Shown: one piece after another, positions 28,401-33,770 of the stretch
Position numbering within the stretch: the first letter of the stretch is position 1
Layout: each line of letters opens with the position of its first letter
Source of the DNA: Sinorhizobium sp.
GTDB lineage: Bacteria; Pseudomonadota; Alphaproteobacteria; Rhizobiales; Rhizobiaceae
Length of the DNA: 59,628 nucleotides
NCBI GenBank assembly: GCA_031178305.1
Contig: JAPSJG010000002.1
Location: 1-59,628 of the forward strand
Reading direction: 5' to 3'
Notes under the pieces: generated by a model
Seen by the model: only the letters and a program-made list of their open reading frames with translations
What the model was told of the DNA's origin: nothing
Database searches by the model: none
Position numbers and translations under genes: made by a program

Positions 28401-31400
28401 ACGACAACGGCCTCGGTGCCATCCTCCTGATACGTCTCGACGCGCGCGGGGAAGCGCTCGCCATTGCTCCCCTCGACGATGACGCGGTTGCCAGGTTGCG
28501 GACGCGTCGGCCGCTTCTCGGTCGCGGGCTTCTGCTCGCGGGCAGGGGGGATTTCCGTGGTGGTCTCGGCCGCGATCGGCGCGGCAGGCTCAAGCGCGGG
28601 ATCGCTCGACAGCTCCGGCAGGACGTCACGAACGGGCGGTTCAGCCTGTGCCCGGCGCAGCGCTTCCGCTTGCACGTCCACCGGCTCGGCGATCTTCGAC
28701 AAGTTGGCGACCGGCACCTGGTAGACTTCGCCGGTACCGCCATCGACGACAATAGCCTCGTCGCCCTGGTAGCTCTCGACGCGCGCAAGCATCGGGTCCA
28801 TGCCTTCGGCGTCCACACGCACGGTCGCGCCGATCTCGGGGCGCCCGTCCTGCGGTACCGCTGATGCGGTCGTTGGCGCTGTGACATCGGGAAGGGTGCG
28901 CACTGCGCGCTCTTCCGCCTTGTTCTGCGCATGCTGCACGGCGCGTCCGAGCGGCCCTATCGGCTCCGGTACCGGCTCGCTTACATTGGCTGCCGTCTCA
29001 GCGTCCACCGCGGCCGGGCTCGCAGCGCCGCCAGCACCGCCCATGGCGCCGCCCATCACACCGCCAGTAGCTACACCAGCCGCGGCGGCTTCCTCGACGC
29101 CCTCGGTAATGCTCTGCGACGGGTCCACTCGCTTGACTGCGAGGTTTTCCGACATCGTCTGCGTGACGCCCTGCGGGAGCTCTTCAAGCACGCCCTCGGC
29201 GAAGGCACCGCGACCTGCGCTGCGCAGGACGCGCTGAGCGACATTGCCGCCGACGCCATCTGCGATGATCTTCGCGAGGGCCCGATCGCCGAGACCACCG
29301 AATGCGCCAGTCGTCACGCCGGCGACGATGAAGGCTTGCGTGGCTGCATCCTCGGTTACTGCCTTGATGGCATCGGCCTCGCTCATGCCGCCTTCGACCA
29401 TGTCGCGCACGGCTTCGGATTGAAGCAGCTGCTCGCGCGGGATTTGGCCAAGGCGATCGCGAACGCTGCGCGAGGATTCGGCACCGCCGAGCATTCCCTC
29501 GGACACTGCGCCGGCGATCGTTGCAGTTTTTGCCGCCGCTGCAGCAGCCGTTGCCGCTTCGGCGCCACCTGCAAGCATGCGCAGATAGGTCGCGCGGGCA
29601 AGCACGCCGCCCGGCAACATGGTGACGATAGTGCCCGGGGCCGATTCGCCGACGCCGCGGAGATAGCTGCGCGGATCGGACCAAGCAGGGCCGAATGTTC
29701 CGTTCGCCTCGTTCCACCACTTCTTGGCATCTGCCTCTTGCTGTCGCGGCGTGACGCTGGCGTCCGCCTTCGCGGCGTATTCCTCGAGTCGCTGCTCGGT
29801 CGGCTTCCCCGTCACCCACGTGTCGATCGCGTCCAGCGTCTCTACGACGGTCGGGCCGACGCCGGGGATCATGCCGACGGCTTCACGCGTGGCGAGACCG
29901 AGCCGGGCATTGCCCGCGGCAAGGATGCGGCCGAGATCGCCGACTACGCCTTGCGATCGGTTTTCTTCTTCCCAACGCTGTTTCCATGCCGGGAGCTCGG
30001 CTTCGTCAACCACCTGGTACCGGCCCGGCTCCTTCTGTTCGAGGGCCTGCTGCGCAGCACCGATACGAGCATTGTCCGCCTGATCGCGGGCCGCGATCTT
30101 CTCGCGCTCGGCTGCCGCTGCGGCTTCCGCCTCTGCTGCGGCCTGCTGCTCGCCGATAGCCTTGGCCTCCTGCATGAAGGCCGGATTGCTGGATGTGAAA
30201 TTCTCGTCGATGACTATGCCGCCCGGCGATTCCTGCTCCTTCGCTACCGGAGCGCCCGCCTTACCGCCGCGCGCGGTGGTGGTCTCAATGTGCCAAGGCT
30301 CATGGCCGAGCGGGAACGAAAGGCCGTAGCGCTCTGCGTTGGCGTGCACCCATTCGCGAACTTCTTTGGGAGCATCGGCGAAGCGTCCGCCCTTCCATCC
30401 AAGATCAGCCGCGTCGCCGTGCTGGTGGCGCGATCCGCCAGGCGCGCCGATGTTCTTCGACATGCCCGATGCCTTGAATTGCGGGCGCCACTTCTTGCCA
30501 GCCTCGACCGGGCCTAGCTTTGCAACGTCCGCAAGCCACGCATTTCGGTCGAGGCCATACTTGCCGGCGTTGACCGCGATGATCTCGGCCTGCCGTTCGG
30601 GCGAGCGAGCGCCGGACAGGATGTCGAGACCGGATTTGACGTGGTCGGGCGCATCGTTGAACATCGCGCTGAGGCCGGTCCTAAGCTCCGGCTTCATGTT
30701 CTCGATGTAGGACGTGGGCTTCCCCGGCTGGAGCTTGCTCAACAGCAGCGAGCCGTCGTCTTTCTGTTCCGGCCGCACCAACCGCGCCAGCCCCTTGCCC
30801 TCCGGGTTCGGGACGTGGCTCGTCGTCTCCGGCTCGCGGCCGAGCAGTGCATCAAACGGCGCCTCCGCATCACTACGCGCCTGCTCGCCTGTGAGCCCGA
30901 TTGCTTCCGTCCTGGGTGCGCCAGTGTTGGCTTTGGAGTTGTAGAACAGGTGTTGCCCGACCTTGGCCGTTTGCGGCATTTTGCCGGCCCAATCCGGATT
31001 GACGCTCGTCGCGTGGTAGTGGTCGGCGCCGCCTGTCGGGTCCTCGCCGCCTGCAAAAGCGCGCATGATCGCCGTTTCGGCACGCTTGCGGGTCTCTGGA
31101 TCCTGCATCGCCTTCAGCGCGCCGGGCCCGGGCTTTGCATAACCGGTGAACTGATCCGGTTCACGCACGATCTCGCCCGGCGATTTGCCGCGGACGCCAG
31201 CTCGATTCTTGATGACACTGGCGACCGCCAGCATGCCCTCGTCGCCTTCACCGGCCGCCTCCGCGATCACGGTGTTCACCATGTCGTTCCAGTCACGTTC
31301 CGGCATGTCGATGGGGGTGGAACGGCTCTCGGTCTTTGCTGACGCCGCCGACTTGAGGTCAAGCCCAAAGCCTGCCTTGGCGGGCTCACTGGCCGGCTTT

Positions 31401-31468
31401 GCGCCGCCTAGAAGTTTGTCGGGGGTGCTCCACTCGATATCAGTATCGAGCCCAATGACGATCGGCAT
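16427..31468 (-). CDS. Giant polyvalent protein: peptidoglycan hydrolases, PBECR nuclease, methylase, helicase, JAB, PLxRFG
   Basis: 5,013 aa; ATG 31468 has GGAG 8 bases upstream. Domains in order (approximate residues): SleB-like wall hydrolase (60-185); M15 peptidase with SRHQHGDAADL and HEPWHIE (230-400); hydrophobic Gly/Ala-rich region (600-840); two SH3-like repeats (885-1045); InPase-like GGLDISIENP domain (1435-1560); PBECR-type nuclease HHPEVGPIDLVWG (1985-2080); adenine methylase with NPPF (2190-2400, motif 2311); SNF2/DarB-like helicase with GAGKT (2936), DEAH (3098) and QRDGRGIRQG (3493); JAB domain HNHPSNGPLSSAD (3891); PLGRFG motif (4327) and LPD38-like tail. Polyvalent proteins are ejected with the genome to cross the wall and block host defence. 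Confidence 0.9.
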   Translation of the reverse strand: MPIVIGLDTDIEWSTPDKLLGGAKPASEPAKAGFGLDLKSAASAKTESRSTPIDMPERDWNDMVNTVIAEAAGEGDEGMLAVASVIKNRAGVRGKSPGEIVREPDQFTGYAKPGPGALKAMQDPETRKRAETAIMRAFAGGEDPTGGADHYHATSVNPDWAGKMPQTAKVGQHLFYNSKANTGAPRTEAIGLTGEQARSDAEAPFDALLGREPETTSHVPNPEGKGLARLVRPEQKDDGSLLLSKLQPGKPTSYIENMKPELRTGLSAMFNDAPDHVKSGLDILSGARSPERQAEIIAVNAGKYGLDRNAWLADVAKLGPVEAGKKWRPQFKASGMSKNIGAPGGSRHQHGDAADLGWKGGRFADAPKEVREWVHANAERYGLSFPLGHEPWHIETTTARGGKAGAPVAKEQESPGGIVIDENFTSSNPAFMQEAKAIGEQQAAAEAEAAAAAEREKIAARDQADNARIGAAQQALEQKEPGRYQVVDEAELPAWKQRWEEENRSQGVVGDLGRILAAGNARLGLATREAVGMIPGVGPTVVETLDAIDTWVTGKPTEQRLEEYAAKADASVTPRQQEADAKKWWNEANGTFGPAWSDPRSYLRGVGESAPGTIVTMLPGGVLARATYLRMLAGGAEAATAAAAAAKTATIAGAVSEGMLGGAESSRSVRDRLGQIPREQLLQSEAVRDMVEGGMSEADAIKAVTEDAATQAFIVAGVTTGAFGGLGDRALAKIIADGVGGNVAQRVLRSAGRGAFAEGVLEELPQGVTQTMSENLAVKRVDPSQSITEGVEEAAAAGVATGGVMGGAMGGAGGAASPAAVDAETAANVSEPVPEPIGPLGRAVQHAQNKAEERAVRTLPDVTAPTTASAVPQDGRPEIGATVRVDAEGMDPMLARVESYQGDEAIVVDGGTGEVYQVPVANLSKIAEPVDVQAEALRRAQAEPPVRDVLPELSSDPALEPAAPIAAETTTEIPPAREQKPATEKRPTRPQPGNRVIVEGSNGERFPARVETYQEDGTEAVVVDDQGKAYQVPVEQLSVSGLTPDQVEQQELERNPPIEREPADAGPNSRRLGERTVVLPDERHAHLYDLAREQVIAKKLGGTSQVDMSKVLPAERKRLADEFGVSVEDLASMADDYRYRVERAAKEAKSTLPVKMHPVNERLLKQRQTARAKQEPEAVAAKDEAGQWWDVELTAQARKRVLDEAGIKRNERVMWGNLTPNIQKKLIAVRDAERGTGTAEQDPAPVGTFRTAKGSVYQVHADGTTTRDKAARNDPGHEGDSGRKPRTLKTVYVDTNAGALSAAGLQGLGAKGARVAIKDGKATLVTWNKAGNGWGASEGSRDIPIHAEPGVGRYPLELWDRAGDVPGYEAYSRMHAGNEIVELTGQPGRNEAPSPKPVAKPIDEAAHEAATSPNNDLPEPTQAQKEAGNYKVGRISLGGLDISIENPAGSERKGVSASGKPWSVTMKSHYGYIRGTVGRDKDHIDVFVKPGTDALDGSSKVYVVDQRDPARGRFDEHKVMVGYGSEEEARAAYMENYTSGWKGLGAISETTLDGFKGWLESGKTQEPFAPKWFGSRDKAQAHVAKEKLGATHEVVESGKRFEIREKSANPAKNIQKQFSEPAAQSEINPRALFRSKEWKAAWAGTKFGQPHPESPVAYQMAKGWQDAKAGKEPQRRPVDGTKYRKDGHNPIDDYLMGYVAAREGNGREIRATEAEAVFGGYLAETVDTPAEWELEAEAKAAAKLKTEKAKPSISENKIFTEDAAEKARALLRRKLSGSTLNSGIDPEILQAGITLAGYHIEKGARTFAAFAKAMLADLGDDVRPYLKSWYMGVKYDPRASAFEGMSSAAEVEAADIAAISAEEGTTEDVSAELDQSRSRALERAPAEQVPGTEAGGAPGAGVEGRSRADVSGGGSARATGRETRRGVAAGQGDLLAPAGGRNQDGTDEVTEGPFGPILRGYEGKWREAALELERRQTGDAIGALHHPEVGPIDLVWGAPGSNQSNGTGLAKLIAWHPEVLQDLQGFIERLKVDPERSTTRRIQLEDETGRAGVRLDYDGTAKTWLLTAFEKGSRRTERSSRRLSDLWGDRNTASASPRPTENISETLVDVQSAATPAQQRPTNYVITDADELGEGGAKAKFRGNIAAIRLLRKLDEEKRAATREEQSVLAKWVGWGGLRNAFYREDGSVAKGWEKEAAELKALLDSTEYASAESSTRNAHYTSPEVVSAVWDVARRLGFKGGQVLEPSVGAGNFLGLMPGELRDGAAITGVELDHITGGIAKNLYPGANIQSPMGFEKLTVPNDYFDLAIGNPPFGSEKLYDKQRRHLNKLSIHNFFFAKAIEALRPGGVLAMVVTNRFLDGASAAARDQIAKTSDLVGAIRLPNNAFLKNAGTEVTTDIVILRKRLEGDKPDTSWTQVGEWKGKDGKAVPLNQYFIDKPEMMLGDFGAYGTMYGPDEPALVAREGEDLSEALEKAIRALPQNVMVEPGAAVVPETVNVPETVTDVQVGTAFLAPDGEVHVRMPDHLGQPVSQVLEYPNETAKARVQGMVRVRDAFAKLRRAQIDEKASDAQIENLRKRLNTLYDGFVAKHGPINADANKRLFRDDPTWPQISALEQGFDKGISPAVAKKTGETAKGPSAQKAAIFTKRTQQPYSRVTSASSAKDALAASLNDFGRINLDAMSFLYGKPADAIVEELGPLVYKTPSGAYETADAYLSGNVKQKLAEAERAAEQDPDFRRNIAALRDVQPADIEAVDIDVKPGAPWVPAKHIEDFAMHITESGARGKAYYSRANAKWAVEVPRPSPAASTLYGTDRAGVETVLLAVLNGQSITIHDRFRDGSTAVNQEATEAANEKAARVKAEWDKWLWQDDARREELVRLYNDTFNTDVLRKYDGSHLTLPGKVSDDIIELRPHQKSFIWRRLQGGTALADHTVGAGKTFAAIASIMEKRRIGQARKPMVVVPNHLVGQWAADFVKLYPGAKVLAATKRDFEKENRKRLFARIATGDWDAVIVAHSAFGRIGMNPEYEARFIQEQMDDLEQSIAELRRETGQKSRNVAQLTKWRDNLKAKMEKLLDAGKKDEGLTFDELGVDDITVDEAHEFKNLAYSTSMQRVAGLGNAAGSQRAADLYMKTQFVLEKTGGNNVAFLTGTPLSNTMAEMYTIQRYLDRKSLTDLGIAHFDAWARVFGEVVTDWELSPSGQYKLNSRFAKFVNVPELMQRYLSFADVITNDDIKAQMKALGRTMPLPKVKGGKPTIVVVERSPDQAKYIGEGSADEAGNLAYPKGSIVWRAENLPKKQEKGADNMLKVMSDARKAALDMRLVDPGYGDYRGSKVHRAADEMVRIYKKWTDKRGTQLVFIDLSTPKKAMAAEQAKLRDLIAKAEDGDEAAQEALDKMSPDDFLALQSSFSVYDDLRQKLIDRGIPESEIAFIHDANTEAQKEELFGKVRSGKIRFLFGSTAKMGAGTNVQNRLVGLHHLDAPWRPSDLEQRDGRGIRQGNELYAEDPEGFEIEIMRYATENTLDARQWQTIEAKAKFIEQIRKGDLKKRDIEDIGGEAANAAEMKAAASGNPLILEEMETRRKLQQLERQSSEHDREQHRIKGRIRSLNEEAQSLRNRLPEVEADAQRAQAVEGKPFAATVKGEAFDKHKEFGAAVIAAIRKDLIERAGETEIGEYAGFKISIEHMHSRQYDITLAGDRDYHVSVEDAADMDPTGTAMRIVNTIKGLARIPAADKERIAEIERQAPALERQIAPWTGQQELDETAARHRRLVDALKPKPKGVAGQTTEVTTDVAAVAEPAKQNKRPDPAVEGAVGNLRSLGTPDLKKGIPLRDAAIERVTADGLRTGHEYLLALDDDGSVVEYGTAGDKANTGMNNRLLAAMANPDRKVVVYHNHPSNGPLSSADIGFLAYPGLYSIWAAGHDGQVTRAALTVAAAEALSSETPDLAALSMAKLKNAMIGVEYALQGFLQAQLNSKAITVDQANEAHAAGKLMAADRANVIDFTTNTPYDAAAITGFEAVIDAAADKLAGEIFNGPKNTGKRADRRAEPLRHAAEVARAPVAGKPDAGRRPDTSGLAEASTADYQGKGRGREKRQRVTETRIVEDLRGKLTDLQPAILKSIPLNYFSELARPNMKAVGEYLRVKRIMDAFRGTKHAEADAIGQEWLKYTRLGFVGKDKAKAQALADLMHEATLSGIDPSKVDAETQAMPGYAALRKAYTTLSPKGRELFNKVRDAYRQQTEELDEILLDNVRKAQEIALRQAEDRYRRTLQQIKDAGLTGIDKKNAEEDAASAYRAATTKGQWAAKARLTRMRIAFEASRVQGPYFPLGRFGRYFATARDIDGKVLSFSKFETVADRDRAVRQMQKDYPNAKFEVGVMEAGSDLRRAMDPRIVAEIEELLGGSGVSPELMDQVWQRYLESMPDLSARKRFIHRKGTAGFTGDALRVFSSHMFHAAHQMARLKFGLELQELVNQTFDQAKEADDQTRAMTLANELSKRHDWVMNPTGSKVAQTMTSTAFVWFLAASPASALVNMSQTVMLGLPILGARFGGILKAGKALAQASRDSVAGRGSVARANLKEDEKRAIEAFYESGLIDRTQSHDLAGVGETGVEYSPLRAKVMGIISWAFHRAEVWNREVTALAAYRMARAAGQNQSDAIDTAHDLTWKTHFDYSNSSRPALLQNDFAKVALVFRQHNINMLYRMFRDIHQAVKGETPAARREARYQVAGITGMMALMSGVSGVMGYSLAMALAGLIFGDDDDPMAFEQQFRANIVDILGPELGGIVLNGAPGHYLGIDLTSRIGMPDLWFRSPSRELQGKDEYQYWLSQSLGATVSLGEQLYRGFNVITDEGVVARGIEMMAPKAVRDLMKAYRYADEGVTSIRGDEIVPQDEIGIPSIIAQALGFTPAEVAETWERNSALKDAESRIKQKRQRLISRFAMAALAKDKETMAEAIEDIKRFNAVKINAPVAITKETLQRSIKTRASISAKRQDGVLISNEALGKELRDRLADPIYR

Positions 31469-31548
31469 GCGCGGTGCTCCATTCAGAGACCGCACTCATG
31501 CGCGGAGAGATCGCGAATGTTATAGGTCGAGCCCGGCTTAAAGTGAAG
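31469..31548 (-). promoter_or_regulatory. Late promoter and 5' leader of polyvalent gene
   Basis: Leftward CTTCAC (31548-31543), N17, CTATAA (31525-31520) fits the rhizobial sigma-70 pattern. GCGCATGAGTG is at 31503-31493. GCGGTCTC pairs with GAG-C-ACCGC (one bulged C, loop TGAATG), enclosing the Shine-Dalgarno. A 19-codon leader ORF (31499 to 31440) runs over the true start in another frame. Confidence 0.68.
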
Positions 31549-31561
31549 CCGCGGCGAGAGG

Positions 31562-32350
31562 ATGTTGAATGCAACGTCCAATGTGCTATGGAGATTGTTA
31601 GTAACTACAGCGCGAGATTGGGGGCCGCAATTGTCTTCCGAAGTACCGTCCTTAGGTAAGAAATCCTACTGTTGCCCGTACTGCGGCGTCTTGGCGGCTC
31701 AGTACTGGCACCAGGCATATTCGAAGTTCACGGGCGAAGACACACCGCGGGAGGTCGGGGAAGGCGCACCTAAATTCGGCTCCCAATGGACGCAATTACC
31801 AGGTGCATTTGAAGTGGATAATCTCGCCCTTGCCTCGTGCCACAACTGCAAAAAGATAACGATATGGGTTGGGTCGAAGTTGCTCCTGCCGCAAGCGCGG
31901 ACGACTCCCGCGCCCAACCCCGACCTGCCCGCTGACGTGCTCAGCGACTATGAAGAGGCCAGCGCAATCGCTGATCGGTCGCCTCGCGGCGCGGCGGCAC
32001 TACTTCGTCTGTGTATCCAGAAGCTGTGCATTCATCTCGGCCAGCCCGGCAAGAACATCAACAGCGACATCAAAGCGCTTGTCCAGGCGGGACTGGACGC
32101 GCGGCTGCAGAAGGCTTTGGACGTCGTAAGGGTCGTTGGGAACAACGCGGTGCACCCCGGCGAGATTGACGCCGATAGTAGGGAAACGGCAGAAACGCTG
32201 TTCAGCCTTGTAAACTTGATCGCCGATAAAATGATTACTCAGCCCAAGCACGTAGACGAGGTCTACAACAGTTTACCTAGTGGCGTGCTGGCGGCGATTG
32301 AAAAGAGAGACGGTAAGGTGCCGCCAGCGGCATCCGACAAAGCGGTTTAA
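31562..32350 (+). CDS. Zinc-ribbon DUF4145 protein (cargo)
   Basis: 262 aa. Two CxxC pairs (CPYC near residue 38, CHNC near 93) make a zinc ribbon. The C-terminal 130 residues match DUF4145: SPRGAAALLRLCIQKLCIHLGQPGKNINSDIKAL, then VRVVGNNAVHPGEID. DUF4145 occurs alone and in restriction and other defence loci; its activity is not established. It is the first gene of a two-gene rightward insert lying among leftward late genes, 11 bp from its partner. Confidence 0.72.
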   Translation: MLNATSNVLWRLLVTTARDWGPQLSSEVPSLGKKSYCCPYCGVLAAQYWHQAYSKFTGEDTPREVGEGAPKFGSQWTQLPGAFEVDNLALASCHNCKKITIWVGSKLLLPQARTTPAPNPDLPADVLSDYEEASAIADRSPRGAAALLRLCIQKLCIHLGQPGKNINSDIKALVQAGLDARLQKALDVVRVVGNNAVHPGEIDADSRETAETLFSLVNLIADKMITQPKHVDEVYNSLPSGVLAAIEKRDGKVPPAASDKAV

Positions 32351-32360
32351 TGGGGGCGAC

Positions 32361-33257
32361 ATGGAAAAGAGTGGCAAAACCGCAAAAGCAGAGAAGGCGA
32401 TCCCCGACGGAACCGAGGAGATGGAAACCTGCGGAATAGTAATGCCCATATCAGGGATCGATGGCTGCGAGCCTGCTCATTGGGTCAATGTGCGTGAGAT
32501 ATTAGAGGCCGCTGCTCGGTCGGCCGGGTATGAGCCTCAGATGGTTTCAACAGGGGCGCACGTCGGGGTTATACAGGGCAGGATTGTTCAGAACCTGTAC
32601 GACAACCCCATTGTGGTGTGCGACGTCAGTGGCAAGAACCCGAATGTAATGTTCGAACTTGGCATGCGGTTGGCGTTCGACAAGCCGGTGATCATTGTCA
32701 AAGACGACATGACCTCCTACTCCTTCGACACGTCTCCGATCGAGCATTTAGAGTACAGGCGAGACCTGCGGTATCAGAACGTCGTTGAGTTCCAGAAGCT
32801 TCTCGCTCAACGGATCACGGCAACGGTGGAGAAGAGCCGGACGGACGAAGGCTATTCTCCCTTTCTGAGGCAATTCGGCAAATTCACCGTGTCAAAGTTG
32901 GAGACCCAGGAGGTGTCCAGCAACGAATATCTGGTCAAGAAAATTGACGCCCTTCAGCAAGAGATCTCAAAAGTGTCATCGACCTGGTGGAATTTCCAAG
33001 CTTCTCGCAGGGCGAACAATGCGGCTTTCGCTGGCGGCGACAGGGCGGTTGCGTATCTTGTCGATCCTACCGACACAGAATCATTAGCTAGAGGGTACAT
33101 TTATGAGGAACTGCAACCGCTCTCTCTTACTGATTTGAAGGATCCGGAGAAACTTAGGCCGCATCTGGCCTCGCTAAAGAAGCGCACTGCCCATCTGGAC
33201 GTTTCGGAGGACAGAATGCGTCAGCTACTACTGGAGTACGGTGCAAGCCGGGAATAG
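32361..33257 (+). CDS. Nucleoside 2-deoxyribosyltransferase-like (DRHyd) protein (cargo)
   Basis: 298 aa; ATG 32361 after GGGGGCG. Residues about 25-150 resemble the nucleoside deoxyribosyltransferase/TIR-like Rossmann family: GIVMPISGIDG start, then NPIVVCDVSGKNPNVMFELGMRLAF, where the Glu of FELG matches the catalytic position, and PVIIVKDD. The remainder is helical with a possible coiled coil (NEYLVKKIDALQQEISKV). Members of this fold hydrolyse nucleotides or NAD in conflict systems. Pairing with DUF4145 suggests a defence cargo (inference). A TIR or STALD-like domain is the main alternative. Confidence 0.65.
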   Translation: MEKSGKTAKAEKAIPDGTEEMETCGIVMPISGIDGCEPAHWVNVREILEAAARSAGYEPQMVSTGAHVGVIQGRIVQNLYDNPIVVCDVSGKNPNVMFELGMRLAFDKPVIIVKDDMTSYSFDTSPIEHLEYRRDLRYQNVVEFQKLLAQRITATVEKSRTDEGYSPFLRQFGKFTVSKLETQEVSSNEYLVKKIDALQQEISKVSSTWWNFQASRRANNAAFAGGDRAVAYLVDPTDTESLARGYIYEELQPLSLTDLKDPEKLRPHLASLKKRTAHLDVSEDRMRQLLLEYGASRE

Positions 33258-33277
33258 CGCCGGCGCCGGTCGTACGG

Positions 33278-33490
33278 TCACTCGCTGAGAAGAGGTGATG
33301 GAGAGAGCGTCACCAACTGACACCGCTCCTTGAACCGCTCGAACGCCTTGTAGAACGCTTCCTTGTCGCGGTAGCTCACGTTGCATTTTCGTCCATCCAT
33401 GAGCGTCACGCCGACGCTGTCGCCATAATCGTCGACGTGCCCGACAAATGCGAAGTTGAACTCAGCGAAGCTGCTGTAGCGGAAAAACAT
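33278..33490 (-). CDS. Small hypothetical protein
   Basis: 70 aa, last gene of the leftward packaging operon, 30 bp after the csrA-like gene. Contains MDGRKCNVSYRDKEAFYKAFERFK. Beta-strands then a helix. No family recognised. Convergent with the cargo pair, 20 bp away. Confidence 0.55.
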   Translation of the reverse strand: MFFRYSSFAEFNFAFVGHVDDYGDSVGVTLMDGRKCNVSYRDKEAFYKAFERFKERCQLVTLSPSPLLSE

Positions 33491-33520
33491 CGTCTCAGGT
33501 CCAAACCCTGTCCGGGATGA

Positions 33521-33757
33521 TCAACGGCCGAGCCCTGGCTTCGGTTTGAACAGGCTTTCCGCGTTCGCCTTCGCATCGGCTGCATCGAGGCGCGTCGGTG
33601 TTGGACGTTCTCTCGATTCAGCCAACACGATCTTGATCGGCCCCTGCTCGACGTCAAATCCGAGATTGACGCACCGGCCGGATTTCTCGCCGACGTGGAT
33701 CGTGCCCACGCCGGCGATCTCGACGGATTGCCCTACTTTCACTGTCAGTCGAAGCAT
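33521..33757 (-). CDS. csrA-like: CsrA-like RNA-binding regulator
   Basis: 78 aa. MLRLTVKVGQSVEIAGVGTIHVGEKSGRCVNLGFD aligns with the CsrA/RsmA pattern MLILTRKVGESVxIGDxxTVxVLxxxGxxVRIGI, followed by the short strand and the helix LAESRE. A 25-residue C-terminal extension is added. CsrA dimers bind ANGGA in hairpin loops that overlap ribosome sites. The residue after KVG and the strand-1 Leu-Arg-Leu are kept; the usual Arg at the end of strand 5 is not obvious. It lies among structural genes and could regulate the hairpin leaders of the late units (inference). Confidence 0.78.
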   Translation of the reverse strand: MLRLTVKVGQSVEIAGVGTIHVGEKSGRCVNLGFDVEQGPIKIVLAESRERPTPTRLDAADAKANAESLFKPKPGLGR

Positions 33758-33770
33758 CCGATTCCTGCCC

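Noticed and set aside
16427-31468. Virion RNA polymerase as in N4
   Set aside because: No polymerase motifs are visible; the readable domains are hydrolase, methylase, helicase, nuclease and JAB types.
33258-33277. GC-rich palindrome CCGGCGCCGG as terminator between convergent genes
   Set aside because: The palindrome has no loop space and no T run, so no hairpin terminator can be supported.
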